64,000 nt of DNA from Hyphomonas sp. CY54-11-8 (GCF_000682735.1 NZ_AWFD01000012.1:124001-188000); one strand, 5' to 3'. Counted from the first letter of the stretch, positions 25,491-36,109 are shown. Numbers and translations: made by a program. Notes: generated by a model from the letters alone, not told the origin.

Positions 25491-26111
25491 TCAGGCTGAC
25501 AGGCTCGCCTTGCGCACCGGGGCAAAGCTCATTCGGTGGCAGGGCGCCGGGCCGAGACGCGTCAGCGCTTCGGCGTGCGCTGCCGTGCCATAGCCCTTGT
25601 GCTGGGCAAGGCCATAGCCGGGATGCGCCGCGTCCAGATCCTGCATCAACGCGTCGCGGACGGTCTTGGCGAGGATGGAAGCGGCGGAGATCGCAGGCTC
25701 CTTCAGGTCGCCCTTCACGATCGCGCGGGCATCGCAGGTGAGACCGCCGGGCAGGGCGTTGCCGTCGATCAGCGCGAGGGACGGCGCGTGCTGCAATCCT
25801 TCCACCGCGCGCCGCATGGCAAGGAAAGTCGCCTCGCGAATGTTCAGCCGGTCAATCTCCTCGACGCTCGCATGCGCCACACACCAGGCCATCGCCCGTT
25901 CGCGGATCAGCGGAGCGAGGGCTTCGCGCTTTGCTTCGGACAATTTTTTTGAATCCGTCAGGCCTTCGATCGGTTGGGCAGGATCAAGGATCACGGCTGC
26001 TGCCGTCACCGGCCCGGCCCAAGGGCCACGGCCGGCTTCATCCACGCCGCAAATGAGGTTTCCGAACAGGTCCATGGGCCGAACAGATCGCGAGTCGGGC
26101 TTGCGCTCCAC
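25491..26111 (-). CDS. rnhB: Ribonuclease HII
   Basis: The 206-residue protein starts at a GTG, giving [18 protein letters not shown]; similar short leaders occur in alphaproteobacterial RNase HII. A shorter ATG start at 26075 is possible. The active-site motifs are [20 protein letters not shown] (Asp-Glu), the Asp of [12 protein letters not shown], and [17 protein letters not shown]. The final [21 protein letters not shown] is the substrate-binding block. It removes ribonucleotides from DNA/RNA hybrids during replication. Confidence 0.94.
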   Translation of the reverse strand: MERKPDSRSVRPMDLFGNLICGVDEAGRGPWAGPVTAAAVILDPAQPIEGLTDSKKLSEAKREALAPLIRERAMAWCVAHASVEEIDRLNIREATFLAMRRAVEGLQHAPSLALIDGNALPGGLTCDARAIVKGDLKEPAISAASILAKTVRDALMQDLDAAHPGYGLAQHKGYGTAAHAEALTRLGPAPCHRMSFAPVRKASLSA

Positions 26112-26165
26112 CGCGCAGCACGGTTCAACTGCCGCGAACGGCGGCTACCTCCGGAGACCAATCCC

Positions 26166-26942
26166 ATGACCGAATTACTTGCTTCACCGGCCTTCTGGGG
26201 CAGCCTTGCCACCCTGACCTTCCTGGAAATCGTACTGGGTATCGACAATCTGCTGTTCGTGTCCATCGCGACCGGCAAGCTGAAGGGGGACCAGAAGCGG
26301 ACGGCCACCCGCATCGGCGTCTGGGGTGCCATGGTGCTGCGCATCGCGATGCTGGGCCTGATCTTCTGGATCCTGCAGCTCGACAAGTCGCCTCTGTTCC
26401 ACCTGCCGCATGCGCTGGCCGTCTTCGTGGCGAACGGCAGCACGGAGGTCATGCATCACGTCGAAGAAGTAACGCTGAAGGACCTCATCCTGTTCGGTGG
26501 CGGTCTGTTCCTTCTGTGGAAAGGCACGCAGGAAATCCACACCGCCGTGGAGGGCACCGGCCACGAAGAAACGACGGCGCAGGGCAGCTTCAGCAGCGTG
26601 GTCATCCAGCTGTTCGTGATCAACATTGTCTTCTCGCTGGACAGTGTGATCACCGCTATCGGCATGACGGACCTGCTGCCGGTGATGATCGGGGCCGTCG
26701 TCCTGTCGACCTTTGTCATGGCCGTCGCCGCCACCCCCCTGGCAAATTTCATTGCAGACCACCCGACGACCAAGATGCTCGCGCTGGCCTTCATCCTTCT
26801 TGTCGGGGTGGCGCTTGTGGCCGACGGTCTCGGCTTCCATATTCCGAGAGGCTATCTCTACTTTGCTATTGCATTCTCGCTGGCGGTGGAGCTGCTCAAC
26901 ATTCAGGCGCGGAAACAGGCGCCAAAAGCTGGAGGACACTGA
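26166..26942 (+). CDS. TerC-family integral membrane protein
   Basis: The 258-residue protein has about seven helices. Motifs typical of TerC are FLEIVLGIDNLLFVSIATGKL near residue 20 with the conserved Asp-Asn, and NIVFSLDSVITAIGM near residue 155. Proteins of this family are implicated in Mn2+ export (Alx/MntX-like) or tellurite resistance. No mntP or yybP-type leader is obvious upstream: the rnhB start lies 54 bp away. The ATG follows CTCCGGAGACC. Confidence 0.87.
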   Translation: MTELLASPAFWGSLATLTFLEIVLGIDNLLFVSIATGKLKGDQKRTATRIGVWGAMVLRIAMLGLIFWILQLDKSPLFHLPHALAVFVANGSTEVMHHVEEVTLKDLILFGGGLFLLWKGTQEIHTAVEGTGHEETTAQGSFSSVVIQLFVINIVFSLDSVITAIGMTDLLPVMIGAVVLSTFVMAVAATPLANFIADHPTTKMLALAFILLVGVALVADGLGFHIPRGYLYFAIAFSLAVELLNIQARKQAPKAGGH

Positions 26943-26943
26943 C

Positions 26944-27915
26944 ATGCACGAGCCTTACCGGATAATCATGCACGAAACCGGGGGCACGGACGTGCTGAAG
27001 GTGGAGCACTTCGAACCACGCCAGCCGGGCCCCGGCGAAGCTCTGGTCAAGCAGGCGGCCTCCGGCCTCAATTTCATCGACACCTATTACCGCACCGGGC
27101 TCTACCCGGTGAAGCTGCCCTTCGTGCAGGGCTCCGAAGGGGCCGGCACGGTGGAGGCGGTCGGCGAAGGCGTCACCAATGTGAAACCGGGTGACCGCGT
27201 CGCCTATCTCGGCGCCGGCACTTACGCGACGCACTTCACCGGTCCCGCCGCCCGCATGGTGAAACTGCCGGACGGGATTTCGGAAGAGGACGGCGCAGCC
27301 GTCCTTCTGAAAGGCCTGACCGCCTGGATGCTGTTGTTCGAGATTCGCCCGGTGACCGACCGCGATACCGTGCTGATCTGGGCGCCTGTCGGAGGCGTCG
27401 GCACCGTGCTGACGCCATGGGCCGCCAGCCTCGGCGCGCGTGTGATCGCAGTCACCTCGACACCGGAGAAGGCCGAGAAGGCCGAAGAGCTGGGCGCGAG
27501 CGACACGATTGTCGGATACGAGGATGTCGCAAAGAAAGTTCGTGAACTGACGGGTGGTGTTGGCGTCGATGTCTCGCTCGACAGCGTCGGCAAGCGCAGC
27601 TTCGAAGCCTCGCTGTCCAGCCTGAAGAAGCGCGGCTGGATGATTTCCTACGGCAACGCGTCCGGCGCGGCAGACCCGATGCCGCCGGGACGTTTAGCCG
27701 CCGGTGGGTCGCTGATCCTGACCCGGCCGTCCCTGTTCAGCTTCATCGAGTCTCCGGAAGACCTGGCCCGCGGCGCACGCCATCTGTTTGCCGCCATGAA
27801 GACCGGCACTTTCGGCGCAGACATCGGCCAGCGCTTTTACATGAAGGAAGCCGGCAAGGCGCACGAAGCCCTCGAAAGCGGCAAGACCACCGGCGCCACG
27901 GTGCTGATGCCATGA
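26944..27915 (+). CDS. Quinone oxidoreductase (zinc-independent MDR family)
   Basis: A 323-residue NADPH:quinone reductase of the QOR/zeta-crystallin type. It has the N-terminal GroES-like domain (GEALVKQAASGLNFIDTYYRTGLYPVKLPFVQGSEGAGTVEAVG) and the Rossmann segment WAPVGGVGTVLTPWAASLGARVIAVT. The family signature GVDVSLDSVGKRSFEASLSSLKKRGWMISYGNASG follows. No zinc-ligand pattern is present, as expected. It starts right after the terC stop and overlaps the next gene by ATGA. Confidence 0.9.
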   Translation: MHEPYRIIMHETGGTDVLKVEHFEPRQPGPGEALVKQAASGLNFIDTYYRTGLYPVKLPFVQGSEGAGTVEAVGEGVTNVKPGDRVAYLGAGTYATHFTGPAARMVKLPDGISEEDGAAVLLKGLTAWMLLFEIRPVTDRDTVLIWAPVGGVGTVLTPWAASLGARVIAVTSTPEKAEKAEELGASDTIVGYEDVAKKVRELTGGVGVDVSLDSVGKRSFEASLSSLKKRGWMISYGNASGAADPMPPGRLAAGGSLILTRPSLFSFIESPEDLARGARHLFAAMKTGTFGADIGQRFYMKEAGKAHEALESGKTTGATVLMP

Positions 27916-28526
27916 ACCGGGCCGGTCGTCTGGCGGCCGGTCTGATCTTTGCCCTGCAGCTGGCCTATGCCATCGTGCTGGCCGCAGGACTCGCGGCGCT
28001 TCCTTCGGCGGAGGCGCCGATTCCAGACCCGTATTTCACGGCGATGGAGCTCCTGATCCTGCTGATCGCGCCGCTCCTGGTGATCCTGATGGCGGCTTTG
28101 CATTCAGCGGTGCCGCAGGCGGAAAAGCTCTTCAGCCTCTGTGCGCTGGTGTTCATGGCCATGTGCGCGGCGGTCACCTCGCTCGTCCATTTCCTGATCC
28201 TCACTATCAGCCGTGACCTGCCGGGAAACTGGGACAGTGTGTTTGCCTTCCGCTGGCCATCAGTGGCCTACGCGGCGGACATTCTGGCATGGGATGTCTT
28301 CTTCGCCCTGTCGGTGCTGAGCGCTTCGCGCGTATTCCGGTCTCCGGGATTGTCCCTGTGGACGGGCCGGGTATTGCTGGCCTCCGGAGTCTTGTCCCTG
28401 CTGGGCCTGCTCGGCGTTGCGACGGGCGACATGCAGGTGCGTAATATTGGCATTCTCGGCTATGCGGCGGTCTTCCCGGTGGCCGCCCTGATGATGCGGA
28501 AAATGTTCAGCCAGCAGAATTTCTGA
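27912..28526 (+). CDS. Hypothetical membrane protein (about six helices)
   Basis: A 204-residue very hydrophobic protein with helices near 8-30, 43-62, 73-98, 115-137, 147-167 and 174-195. The start overlaps the quinone oxidoreductase stop (ATGA), so it is the third gene of a terC-qor unit. I recognise no catalytic motif. The arrangement resembles DUF4386/DUF998-type small membrane proteins but I cannot place it. Its 3' end overlaps the convergent kinase gene by 20 bp. Confidence 0.75.
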   Translation: MNRAGRLAAGLIFALQLAYAIVLAAGLAALPSAEAPIPDPYFTAMELLILLIAPLLVILMAALHSAVPQAEKLFSLCALVFMAMCAAVTSLVHFLILTISRDLPGNWDSVFAFRWPSVAYAADILAWDVFFALSVLSASRVFRSPGLSLWTGRVLLASGVLSLLGLLGVATGDMQVRNIGILGYAAVFPVAALMMRKMFSQQNF

Positions 28527-29313
28527 CGACTTTCCGGTCTTCGTCGATGTGGATCTCCGCGCCGGGGCGCCGTCCGCCCGCCAGCATGCGCCGCGTAAGG
28601 CGCTCGTAGTGTTCGACAAAGCGGCGGACCCAGTCGCGCCGTTCGTCCGGCATGGGTTCGCCGCGGGCCGCCCACAGCCCGGCTTCCTGCTGAAGGCGCC
28701 AGCCGAGGATGCAGTCAAAGTCTGGTGGCACGATATGGCAGAAGCCGTCCGCCGCATCCCAAAGGTCGCTATAGGTCCCTGCCAGCGCCGATTCCTGATG
28801 CCGCCGCCAGTCGCCGGTGCGGTCTTCCGCCTCGACCGGGTTGAGCGGCGCATCCATGGCCGCGCGGGCATCCGGCAGCGCCCCCATCAGCCAGCCTTCG
28901 ATCACGATGGCAGCCGGGCGTCCGGTGAAACTGTTCCAGTCAGATACTGGCGTGCGGTCATCCTTCAGCTTGTTGAACACCGGCAGGAGGGTTTCCGTTT
29001 CGCAGACGGCCGAACGCAAGGTGGAGACCGTCTTGGCCAACAGCGTGAGATCGTGCGTGCCCGGCGGTCCGCGCGTCATGAACAGGGGGCTGATGCGGCG
29101 GGCGAGTTCCATCCGTTCGGCGTGGGTCAGGTAGAAATCGTCTATACTCGCACCGGCAATGGGCAGGGATATCGTTTCGGTCGCCTTTGCCAGTGCCGTC
29201 GATTTACCGGACCCTTGTGGACCGGACAGCATCAACAGCGGAACATGGCCTTCAGGTGCGGCCGCAATCGCGCGTTCGATCCATGCGCGTACGGCGCTGG
29301 CAATTGTGTTCAC
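28507..29313 (-). CDS. D-glycerate 3-kinase-like P-loop kinase
   Basis: From the GTG at 29313 (GGAAGGGGGG upstream) the protein is 268 residues. It has the Walker A LSGPQGSGKSTALAKA near residue 25 and SIDDFYLTHAERMELARRISPLFMTRGPPGTHD. IVIEGWLMGA (Walker B-like) and a C-terminal RRFVEHYERLTRRML follow. This is the pattern of plant/fungal-type glycerate 3-kinase and yeast Tda10 relatives in the PRK/UdK superfamily. An earlier ATG at 29403 would add a leader encoded by a short tandem repeat and is less likely. Confidence 0.8.
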   Translation of the reverse strand: MNTIASAVRAWIERAIAAAPEGHVPLLMLSGPQGSGKSTALAKATETISLPIAGASIDDFYLTHAERMELARRISPLFMTRGPPGTHDLTLLAKTVSTLRSAVCETETLLPVFNKLKDDRTPVSDWNSFTGRPAAIVIEGWLMGALPDARAAMDAPLNPVEAEDRTGDWRRHQESALAGTYSDLWDAADGFCHIVPPDFDCILGWRLQQEAGLWAARGEPMPDERRDWVRRFVEHYERLTRRMLAGGRRPGAEIHIDEDRKVVRNSAG

Positions 29314-29481
29314 GGCGCGGCCCCCCTTCCGTCCGAACCCTCTGGCTTTGGCCTCATCGACTTTGGCCTCATCGACTTTGGCATGGCACCATCCGATCAC
29401 CATGCTAAGGTTGATGAGAACCAATCTCAAAAAGAGCCTTCTGCGTGCGAAGTGCATAGTCAAGGGCCGGGAGGACACGGA

Positions 29482-30840
29482 ATGGCCAGCGGAAACACGA
29501 ATCTGGAAACTGCCACAGCGCTGGACACAGCTGCGCTGGTTCGAAGCGGTCAAATCAGTGCGGTAGAGGCCTGCGAGGCGGCCATCGAGCGGATCGAGGC
29601 GAAGAACGGCCCGCTGAACGCCGTGGTCGTCAAGGACTATGACCGTGCGCGCGCCGCCGCAAAGGCCGTGGATGAAAGCCGCACAGCAGACGACGCCCGG
29701 CCATTCCTGGGTGTGCCGATGACGGTGAAGGAAGCCAATGATGTCGCGGGCCTGCCGACGACCTGGGGTTTCGAAATGTTCGCGAACTTCCAGCCGCAGG
29801 AAGATTCGCCACCCATCGCCCGGCTGAAGGCGGCAGGCGCCGTGATCCTCGGCAAGACGAACGTGCCAGTAGCGCTGGCAGACTGGCAGAGTGTGAACCC
29901 GGTTTATGGGCGCACGGTGAATCCCTATGACCACAGCCGTACGCCAGGCGGGTCTTCCGGTGGATCAGCCGCGGCACTTGCCTCCGGCATGGTGCCGCTG
30001 GAGCTTGGCTCGGACATCGGCGGGTCGATCCGCTTCCCTTCAGACTTCTGCGGCGTCTGGGGACACAAGCCGACCTATGGCATCGTACCGTTGAAGGGGC
30101 ATAACGTGCCGGGTACGGATGGTGTGGATGTGCCACTGGCGGTGGTCGGCCCGATGGCCCGCAGCGCGGCGGATCTGAAAGCCGCGCTGGAAGTTGTCGC
30201 CGGATCCCTGAATACCGGCTGGAAGCTGGACCTGCCTGCAGCTCGGCACAGCGCGTTGAAGGCCTTTCGTGTACTCGTCCTCTCGGCGGACGACATGCCG
30301 CCCGTCGATGACGAAGTCGCCGCCCCGATTGAAACGCTCGCGGGCGCGCTGGAGAAACTCGGCGCCACGGTTATCCGCAAGGTGCATGGCCTACCGGACT
30401 TTGCCAGCGTGCATGAAGACTATCTACGACTGCTGAATACTGCGATCATGCGCGGCACGCCCGACGCCCGGCCCATCGATGCGCACACCTACATGAACCT
30501 GCTGGACGCCCAGTTGAATCTTCAGCGCCAATGGGCAAACTTTTTCCGCGACATTGATCTTGTCCTGTCGCCCGCCTTCAGCACGGCGGCGTTCCCGCAT
30601 ACGGACGAACCGGACTGGAGCAAGCGGTCAGTGATCGTAAACGGGCAGGCCGTGCCCTATGCGACGCAGCTGATGTGGGCGGGGCTGGCGACTTTTCCTG
30701 GCCTGCCGTCGACTGCCGTACCACTGGCGCGCACATCGGAAGGCTTGCCGACAGGCATGCAGGTGGTCGGCAATCTCTATGAAGACCGCACGACGCTGGC
30801 ATTTGCAGAATTGCTTCAGGCGGAAGGGCTGTCGGCCTAG
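29482..30840 (+). CDS. Amidase signature family hydrolase
   Basis: The 452-residue protein starts at the ATG following GGGAGGAC. The Ser-cisSer-Lys triad is visible: Lys in MTVKEANDVAG near 80, then NPYDHSRTPGGSSGGSAAALASGMVPLELGSDIGGSIRFPS (near 147-190). It hydrolyses an amide or nitrile-derived amide; GatA is unlikely without gatB/gatC neighbours and from the divergent C-terminus. A far longer in-frame extension upstream is antisense to the kinase gene and is not coding. The stop overlaps that of the convergent peptidase gene (CTAG). Confidence 0.9.
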   Translation: MASGNTNLETATALDTAALVRSGQISAVEACEAAIERIEAKNGPLNAVVVKDYDRARAAAKAVDESRTADDARPFLGVPMTVKEANDVAGLPTTWGFEMFANFQPQEDSPPIARLKAAGAVILGKTNVPVALADWQSVNPVYGRTVNPYDHSRTPGGSSGGSAAALASGMVPLELGSDIGGSIRFPSDFCGVWGHKPTYGIVPLKGHNVPGTDGVDVPLAVVGPMARSAADLKAALEVVAGSLNTGWKLDLPAARHSALKAFRVLVLSADDMPPVDDEVAAPIETLAGALEKLGATVIRKVHGLPDFASVHEDYLRLLNTAIMRGTPDARPIDAHTYMNLLDAQLNLQRQWANFFRDIDLVLSPAFSTAAFPHTDEPDWSKRSVIVNGQAVPYATQLMWAGLATFPGLPSTAVPLARTSEGLPTGMQVVGNLYEDRTTLAFAELLQAEGLSA

Positions 30841-31739
30841 TCGGTGACCGGCAGGTCCAGCAATAGGGCCGGGTCGATATAGAAATCGCCGCCCCGGTTG
30901 CTCGCTTCCGGATTGCGCCACTTCACGGCCCAGTGCAGGTGCGGGCCCGTGGTGCGGCCGGTGTTGCCGGATTTTGCCAGCAGGTCGCCGCGCGCGACCG
31001 TGTCGCCTGCTTCCACGTCCACTTCCGACAGGTGCATGAACACCGAGACGAGGCCATGGCCATGGTCGAGGAAGATCGCGCCGCCCTCATAGTAGAGGTC
31101 GGGATCGGCGAGGATCACCGTACCGGCGGCCGGAGCCACGATTGGCGTGCCGACCGGTGCGGCCATGTCATAGCCCTGATGGACGGAGACGGATTCGCAC
31201 GGCTCGCCGGTTACCTTGCTGACGCCGATATATTTCCGCGTCGGGCCGAAGGGCGATGAAGCCGGTGCGTCAGCGGGTTTGATAAAGCCCGTCAGGGCGC
31301 CGGGACCGTCATTGAACGTCGCGAACGCGTCCTGCTTCTTCACCCAGGAGCGGGCGGCATGGGCTTTTTGTTCTTCGCTGCGCGCATCGACCTTGTCGCA
31401 GTCAAAGCCCTTGATTGTGCGGAAATCGTCATGGCGCGTTTCAATGGCCAGATCGCCGAACGTGCCTGTGTCCGATGACCAGCCGATCACCGAAGGCGCG
31501 TCGGTCGCGATACCGAATTGGGCAGAGCCTGATTTCCCGGCGGTCAATTTCCGGCCCGCGACCGTGAACACGGTGCCTGGCGCGCCATGGCAGATGATGA
31601 GCCCGCCCTGAGTCAGCACACCGTCGCAACTTTCCTGGGGTGCCGGAGGAGGTGTGACGGCTGTTTCGGCTCCAGCCATCGGCGCAGCGAGGCATGCACC
31701 TGTGCACATCACCACCATCAGGAGCATGTCACGCATCAT
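30837..31739 (-). CDS. M23-family metallopeptidase (secreted)
   Basis: A 300-residue secreted protein with a signal peptide ending near AGAETA. The C-terminal LytM/M23 domain has the Zn ligands in VHQGYDMAAPVGTPIVAPAAGTVI (His, Asp) and GPHLHWAVKWRN (HxH), plus HGHGLVSVFMHLSEVDV between them, so the zinc site is complete. The family cleaves peptidoglycan cross-links or activates amidases. The middle region (residues 30-150) resembles no domain I know. The DUF2093 gene lies 7 bp upstream on the same strand. Confidence 0.9.
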   Translation of the reverse strand: MMRDMLLMVVMCTGACLAAPMAGAETAVTPPPAPQESCDGVLTQGGLIICHGAPGTVFTVAGRKLTAGKSGSAQFGIATDAPSVIGWSSDTGTFGDLAIETRHDDFRTIKGFDCDKVDARSEEQKAHAARSWVKKQDAFATFNDGPGALTGFIKPADAPASSPFGPTRKYIGVSKVTGEPCESVSVHQGYDMAAPVGTPIVAPAAGTVILADPDLYYEGGAIFLDHGHGLVSVFMHLSEVDVEAGDTVARGDLLAKSGNTGRTTGPHLHWAVKWRNPEASNRGGDFYIDPALLLDLPVTD

Positions 31740-31746
31740 GCGTGCA

Positions 31747-31959
31747 TCAGTCCTTCGCCGGGACCATGCGGGATGAGGCGGCGTCCGCATCCCAATAGGC
31801 TTCCTGCCGGTCGACACTCCAATAGCGCAGGGCCTGGACCGGGATTTTCCGGCTGGTAACGGCGCAGATAACATAATCGCCCGGTGCGAGCACTTCGATG
31901 TCGGCATCGAGATAGCGGAGGCGGGCTTCGCCGGCGGGTTGGCTGGATCGTTTAAGCAT
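31747..31959 (-). CDS. DUF2093 family protein
   Basis: The 70-residue protein matches the alphaproteobacterial DUF2093 pattern: [50 protein letters not shown]. The function is unknown. An alternative ATG five codons upstream (MLLPM) is possible. It precedes the M23 peptidase gene by 7 bp and is divergent from recA, so its promoter lies next to the recA SOS-type site. Confidence 0.85.
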   Translation of the reverse strand: MLKRSSQPAGEARLRYLDADIEVLAPGDYVICAVTSRKIPVQALRYWSVDRQEAYWDADAASSRMVPAKD

Positions 31960-32011
31960 GGGCAGGAGCATGCCTGAAAGCCGCTTGAAAGAAAAGAGCA
32001 GCCTGCAGGAA

Positions 32012-32038
32012 GTTTCCTGTTTGTTCCGCAGAACAAAC
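32012..32038. promoter_or_regulatory. Candidate LexA (SOS) operator of recA overlapping a palindrome
   Basis: GTTTCCTGTTTGTTC at 32012-32026 is GTTT-N7-GTTC, one mismatch from the alphaproteobacterial SOS box GTTC-N7-GTTC. Its right half is part of a perfect inverted repeat GTTTGTTC-CGCA-GAACAAAC (32019-32038). It lies about 80-105 bp before the recA start, in the divergent region with the DUF2093 gene. Confidence 0.65.
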
Positions 32039-32116
32039 GTGGTACACACGATTCAGATGAGGCGACCGGGGGGCCTTGCCAAAAACACCCCCATAGTGGA
32101 CCAAAGGAGACGACTC

Positions 32117-33211
<1,095 letters not shown>

Positions 33212-33297
33212 TCGGGGCTGACCGGCCCGCTCTCTCGCGTTTTCCCTGCAGAAAGCGTCCTCTCAGGGCCGGTTTCCACTCTCTCGTCCGGCAAACT

Positions 33298-33364
33298 GGC
33301 CCCTTTGTGGTGCGCCAATCTTGGCGTGCGGCAAAGGGGCCTTTATATCGCGCGTAAAGGCCCC
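33298..33364 (+). promoter_or_regulatory. Two mutually exclusive hairpins between recA and alaS
   Basis: Hairpin A: GGCCCCTTTG (33298-33307) pairs perfectly with CAAAGGGGCC (33332-33341), with an inner CGCCAA/TTGGCG stem. Hairpin B: GGGGCCTTTA (33336-33345) pairs perfectly with TAAAGGCCCC (33355-33364), loop 9 nt. The arms share GGGGCC at 33336-33341, so only one can form at a time. This looks like an attenuator or a read-through control in the alaS leader; no T-run follows B directly. Confidence 0.55.
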
Positions 33365-33418
33365 GCGCCGGATTCGGCGTTTCGGGACAATTTTATACGC
33401 CGAGGACCCTGAGATCAT

Positions 33419-36058
33419 ATGACCAGCGTAAACCAGATCCGCGAAGCTTTTCTCGCCTATTTCGAGAAGCACGGGCACACCCGCCGGGCGTCTGCGCCGC
33501 TGGTGCCGCAGAACGATCCGACCCTTCTGTTCGTGAATGCCGGCATGGTGCCGTTCAAGAACATTTTCACCGGGGCCGAGACGCCGGACTCCCTGCGTGC
33601 AGTGACCTCGCAGAAATGCGTCCGCGCCGGCGGCAAGCACAACGACCTCGACAATGTCGGCTATACGGCCCGCCACCACACTTTCTTTGAGATGCTGGGG
33701 AATTTCTCCTTCGGCGACTATTTCAAGGACGAAGCCATCGCCTTCGCCTGGGAAATGGTGACGAAGGAATTCGGCCTCGATCCGAAGCGCCTGCTTGTCA
33801 CGGTCTATTCCGAGGACGACGAAGCCGCTGCTATCTGGAAAAAGGTCGCCGGGTTCGACGACTCCAGGATCATCCGTATCTCCACCTCGGACAATTTCTG
33901 GTCCATGGGCGATACCGGTCCGTGCGGCCCATGCTCCGAAATCTTCTACGACCATGGTGAAGACATTCCCGGCGGTCCCCCTGGCAGCCCGGATGAGGAT
34001 GGTGACCGGTTCATCGAGATCTGGAACCTCGTCTTCATGCAGTTCAACCAGCTGGCTGGCGGCAAGCGCGAAAACCTGCCGAAACCGTCCATCGACACCG
34101 GCATGGGCCTGGAGAGGATTTCCGCCGTGCTGCAGCACGTTCACAATAATTACGAAATCGACCTGTTCCGTAGCCTGATCGAAGCGGAAGAAAGCGTTTA
34201 TGGAACAAAGGCGGCGGGCGACAAGCTGGCCTCCTTCCGCGTCATTGCAGACCATCTGCGAACGTCCGCCTTCCTGATCGCCGACGGCGTTCTGCCGTCG
34301 AATGAAGGCCGCGGCTACGTTCTGCGCCGCATCATGCGCCGCGCCATGCGCCACGGCCACTTGCTGGGCGCGCGCGAGCCGGTGATGCATAAGCTGACCC
34401 CGGCCCTGATCAGCGAAATGGGCGAAGCCTATCCGGAGCTCGGCCGCGCCAAGGCCGCCATCGAAGCTGCCCTGGAACAGGAAGAGGCCCGCTTCCAGCG
34501 CACGCTGGGCAATGGCTTGTCGCTGCTGGAGAAAGAAACCGAAACGCTGAAGGCAGGCGCCGCCCTGCCGGGCGAGACCGCCTTCAAACTGTACGACACT
34601 TATGGCTTCCCGCTGGATCTCACGCAGGACATCCTGCGCGCCCGCGGCATGACGGTCGATGTCGATGCGTTCGATGCTGCCATGGAAGTGCAGCGCGAAG
34701 GCAGCCGCGCAGCCGGCTTTGCGTCCGGCGATCAGGCAACGGATGAAATCTGGTTCCGCGTCCGCGACAAGGCCGGTGCCACAAAATTCACAGGCTATGG
34801 CAATATGGAAGGTTCCGGCAAGCTCGTTGCGATTGCGGCTGGCGGGGCGCTGGCCGACACGCTGTCGCCCGGCCCGGCAGAACTCGTCTTCGACACGACA
34901 CCATTCTACGCTGAATCCGGCGGCCAGGCGGGTGACCATGGCGAGATCGTCTTCGAGGGCGGCGCGCGCTTTATCGTGCGCGACGTGCAGAAACGCGCCG
35001 GTGACGTGCATGTTCATATCGGCGAGCTCGTATCTGGTACCGCGAAGACCGGCGCCAAGGCGCAGCTGCATGTCGATGCCGTCCGCCGCAAGGCCGTGAT
35101 GGCGAACCATTCGGCGACGCACCTGATGCACGCCGCCCTGCGCAAGGTGCTGGGCGAGCATGTCACGCAGAAGGGCTCCCTCGTGGAGGCCGATCGCCTG
35201 CGCTTCGACTTCTCGCATGGCGGCCCGCTCAGCGCGGCCGAGATCGAGGCCGTGGAAGACGAGGTCAACGCCCAGATCCGCGCGAATATGCCGACCGGCA
35301 TTCAGGTGACGTCACCGGAGAAGGCCATCGAGGCAGGCGCACTGGCGCTCTTCGGCGAGAAATACGGCGATGAAGTCCGTGTGCTGTCGATGGGAACGGG
35401 CGACGACCGGCGCTATTCGGTCGAGCTTTGCGGCGGCACGCATGTGGAACGCGCTGGCGATATCGCCGTGTTCGTCATCACGTCGGAAAGCGGCGTGTCC
35501 GCCGGTGTCCGCCGGATCGAGGCTGCCACAGGCGCCGAAGCGCTCGCTTACCTGAAAGGCCGTGCCCAGATCGGCGCCGACATTGCCGACAGTCTGAAAG
35601 TGCCGCTGAAAGACCTGCCGAAGCGTGTCGCCACGCTGGGCGAGGAAAAGCGCAATCTTGAGCGCGAACTGGCCGAAGCGAAACGCAAGCTCGCGATGGG
35701 CGGCGGTGGCGGTACCCCGGCTGGCCCGGAAGAGATCAATGGCGTGAAGCTGCTGGCCCGCGTGGCCGAGGGCGTCGGCGGGAAAGACCTGCGCGCCCTC
35801 GTCGATGAAGCGAAGACGCAGATCGGCTCCGGCATTGTGGCCTTTGTTGGCGTGGCCGATGGCAAGGCCGGAGTCGCCGTGGGCGTCACGAAAGACCTGA
35901 CGGACAAGTTCTCCGCTGTCGATTTGGTCAAGGCCGCGTCCGAAGCTGTTGGCGGCAAGGGCGGCGGCGGCCGGCCCGACATGGCCATGGCCGGCGGCCC
36001 GGATGGCTCGAAAGCCGAAGACGCCCTGAACGCCGTCCGCGCGATCCTGAAGGGCTAG
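33419..36058 (+). CDS. alaS: Alanine-tRNA ligase
   Basis: The 879-residue protein is a standard AlaRS. The N-terminal catalytic domain opens with [14 protein letters not shown] and has the [23 protein letters not shown] motif. The tRNA-recognition domain follows. The editing domain has the zinc ligands [12 protein letters not shown] and the Cys/His of [17 protein letters not shown]-terminal Ala/Gly-rich C-Ala domain has the insertion [22 protein letters not shown]. It charges tRNA-Ala and clears Ser/Gly mischarging. Expression may be tuned by the leader hairpins; a bidirectional terminator follows. Confidence 0.97.
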   Translation: MTSVNQIREAFLAYFEKHGHTRRASAPLVPQNDPTLLFVNAGMVPFKNIFTGAETPDSLRAVTSQKCVRAGGKHNDLDNVGYTARHHTFFEMLGNFSFGDYFKDEAIAFAWEMVTKEFGLDPKRLLVTVYSEDDEAAAIWKKVAGFDDSRIIRISTSDNFWSMGDTGPCGPCSEIFYDHGEDIPGGPPGSPDEDGDRFIEIWNLVFMQFNQLAGGKRENLPKPSIDTGMGLERISAVLQHVHNNYEIDLFRSLIEAEESVYGTKAAGDKLASFRVIADHLRTSAFLIADGVLPSNEGRGYVLRRIMRRAMRHGHLLGAREPVMHKLTPALISEMGEAYPELGRAKAAIEAALEQEEARFQRTLGNGLSLLEKETETLKAGAALPGETAFKLYDTYGFPLDLTQDILRARGMTVDVDAFDAAMEVQREGSRAAGFASGDQATDEIWFRVRDKAGATKFTGYGNMEGSGKLVAIAAGGALADTLSPGPAELVFDTTPFYAESGGQAGDHGEIVFEGGARFIVRDVQKRAGDVHVHIGELVSGTAKTGAKAQLHVDAVRRKAVMANHSATHLMHAALRKVLGEHVTQKGSLVEADRLRFDFSHGGPLSAAEIEAVEDEVNAQIRANMPTGIQVTSPEKAIEAGALALFGEKYGDEVRVLSMGTGDDRRYSVELCGGTHVERAGDIAVFVITSESGVSAGVRRIEAATGAEALAYLKGRAQIGADIADSLKVPLKDLPKRVATLGEEKRNLERELAEAKRKLAMGGGGGTPAGPEEINGVKLLARVAEGVGGKDLRALVDEAKTQIGSGIVAFVGVADGKAGVAVGVTKDLTDKFSAVDLVKAASEAVGGKGGGGRPDMAMAGGPDGSKAEDALNAVRAILKG

Positions 36059-36076
36059 GCATCGCAGCAAAGATAT

Positions 36077-36107
36077 AAAGGCGGGCCGGTTCTCCCGGCC
36101 CGCCTTT
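36077..36107. terminator. Bidirectional Rho-independent terminator between alaS and the MATE gene
   Basis: AAAGGCGGGCCGG and CCGGCCCGCCTTT form a perfect 13-bp stem with a TTCTC loop; T-runs exist on both strands (TTTTTC to the right, CTTTATA on the complement). It serves both convergent genes and ends 2 bp from the MATE stop. Confidence 0.9.
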
Positions 36108-36109
36108 TT

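Noticed and set aside
28549..29481. N-terminal extension of the amidase frame by about 310 codons
   Set aside because: It is antisense to the kinase gene and lacks domains; the ATG at 29482 has GGGAGGAC and gives the normal amidase length.
33263..35218. 651-codon minus-strand frame opposite alaS
   Set aside because: Antisense shadow of alaS; the plus strand has all AlaRS motifs.
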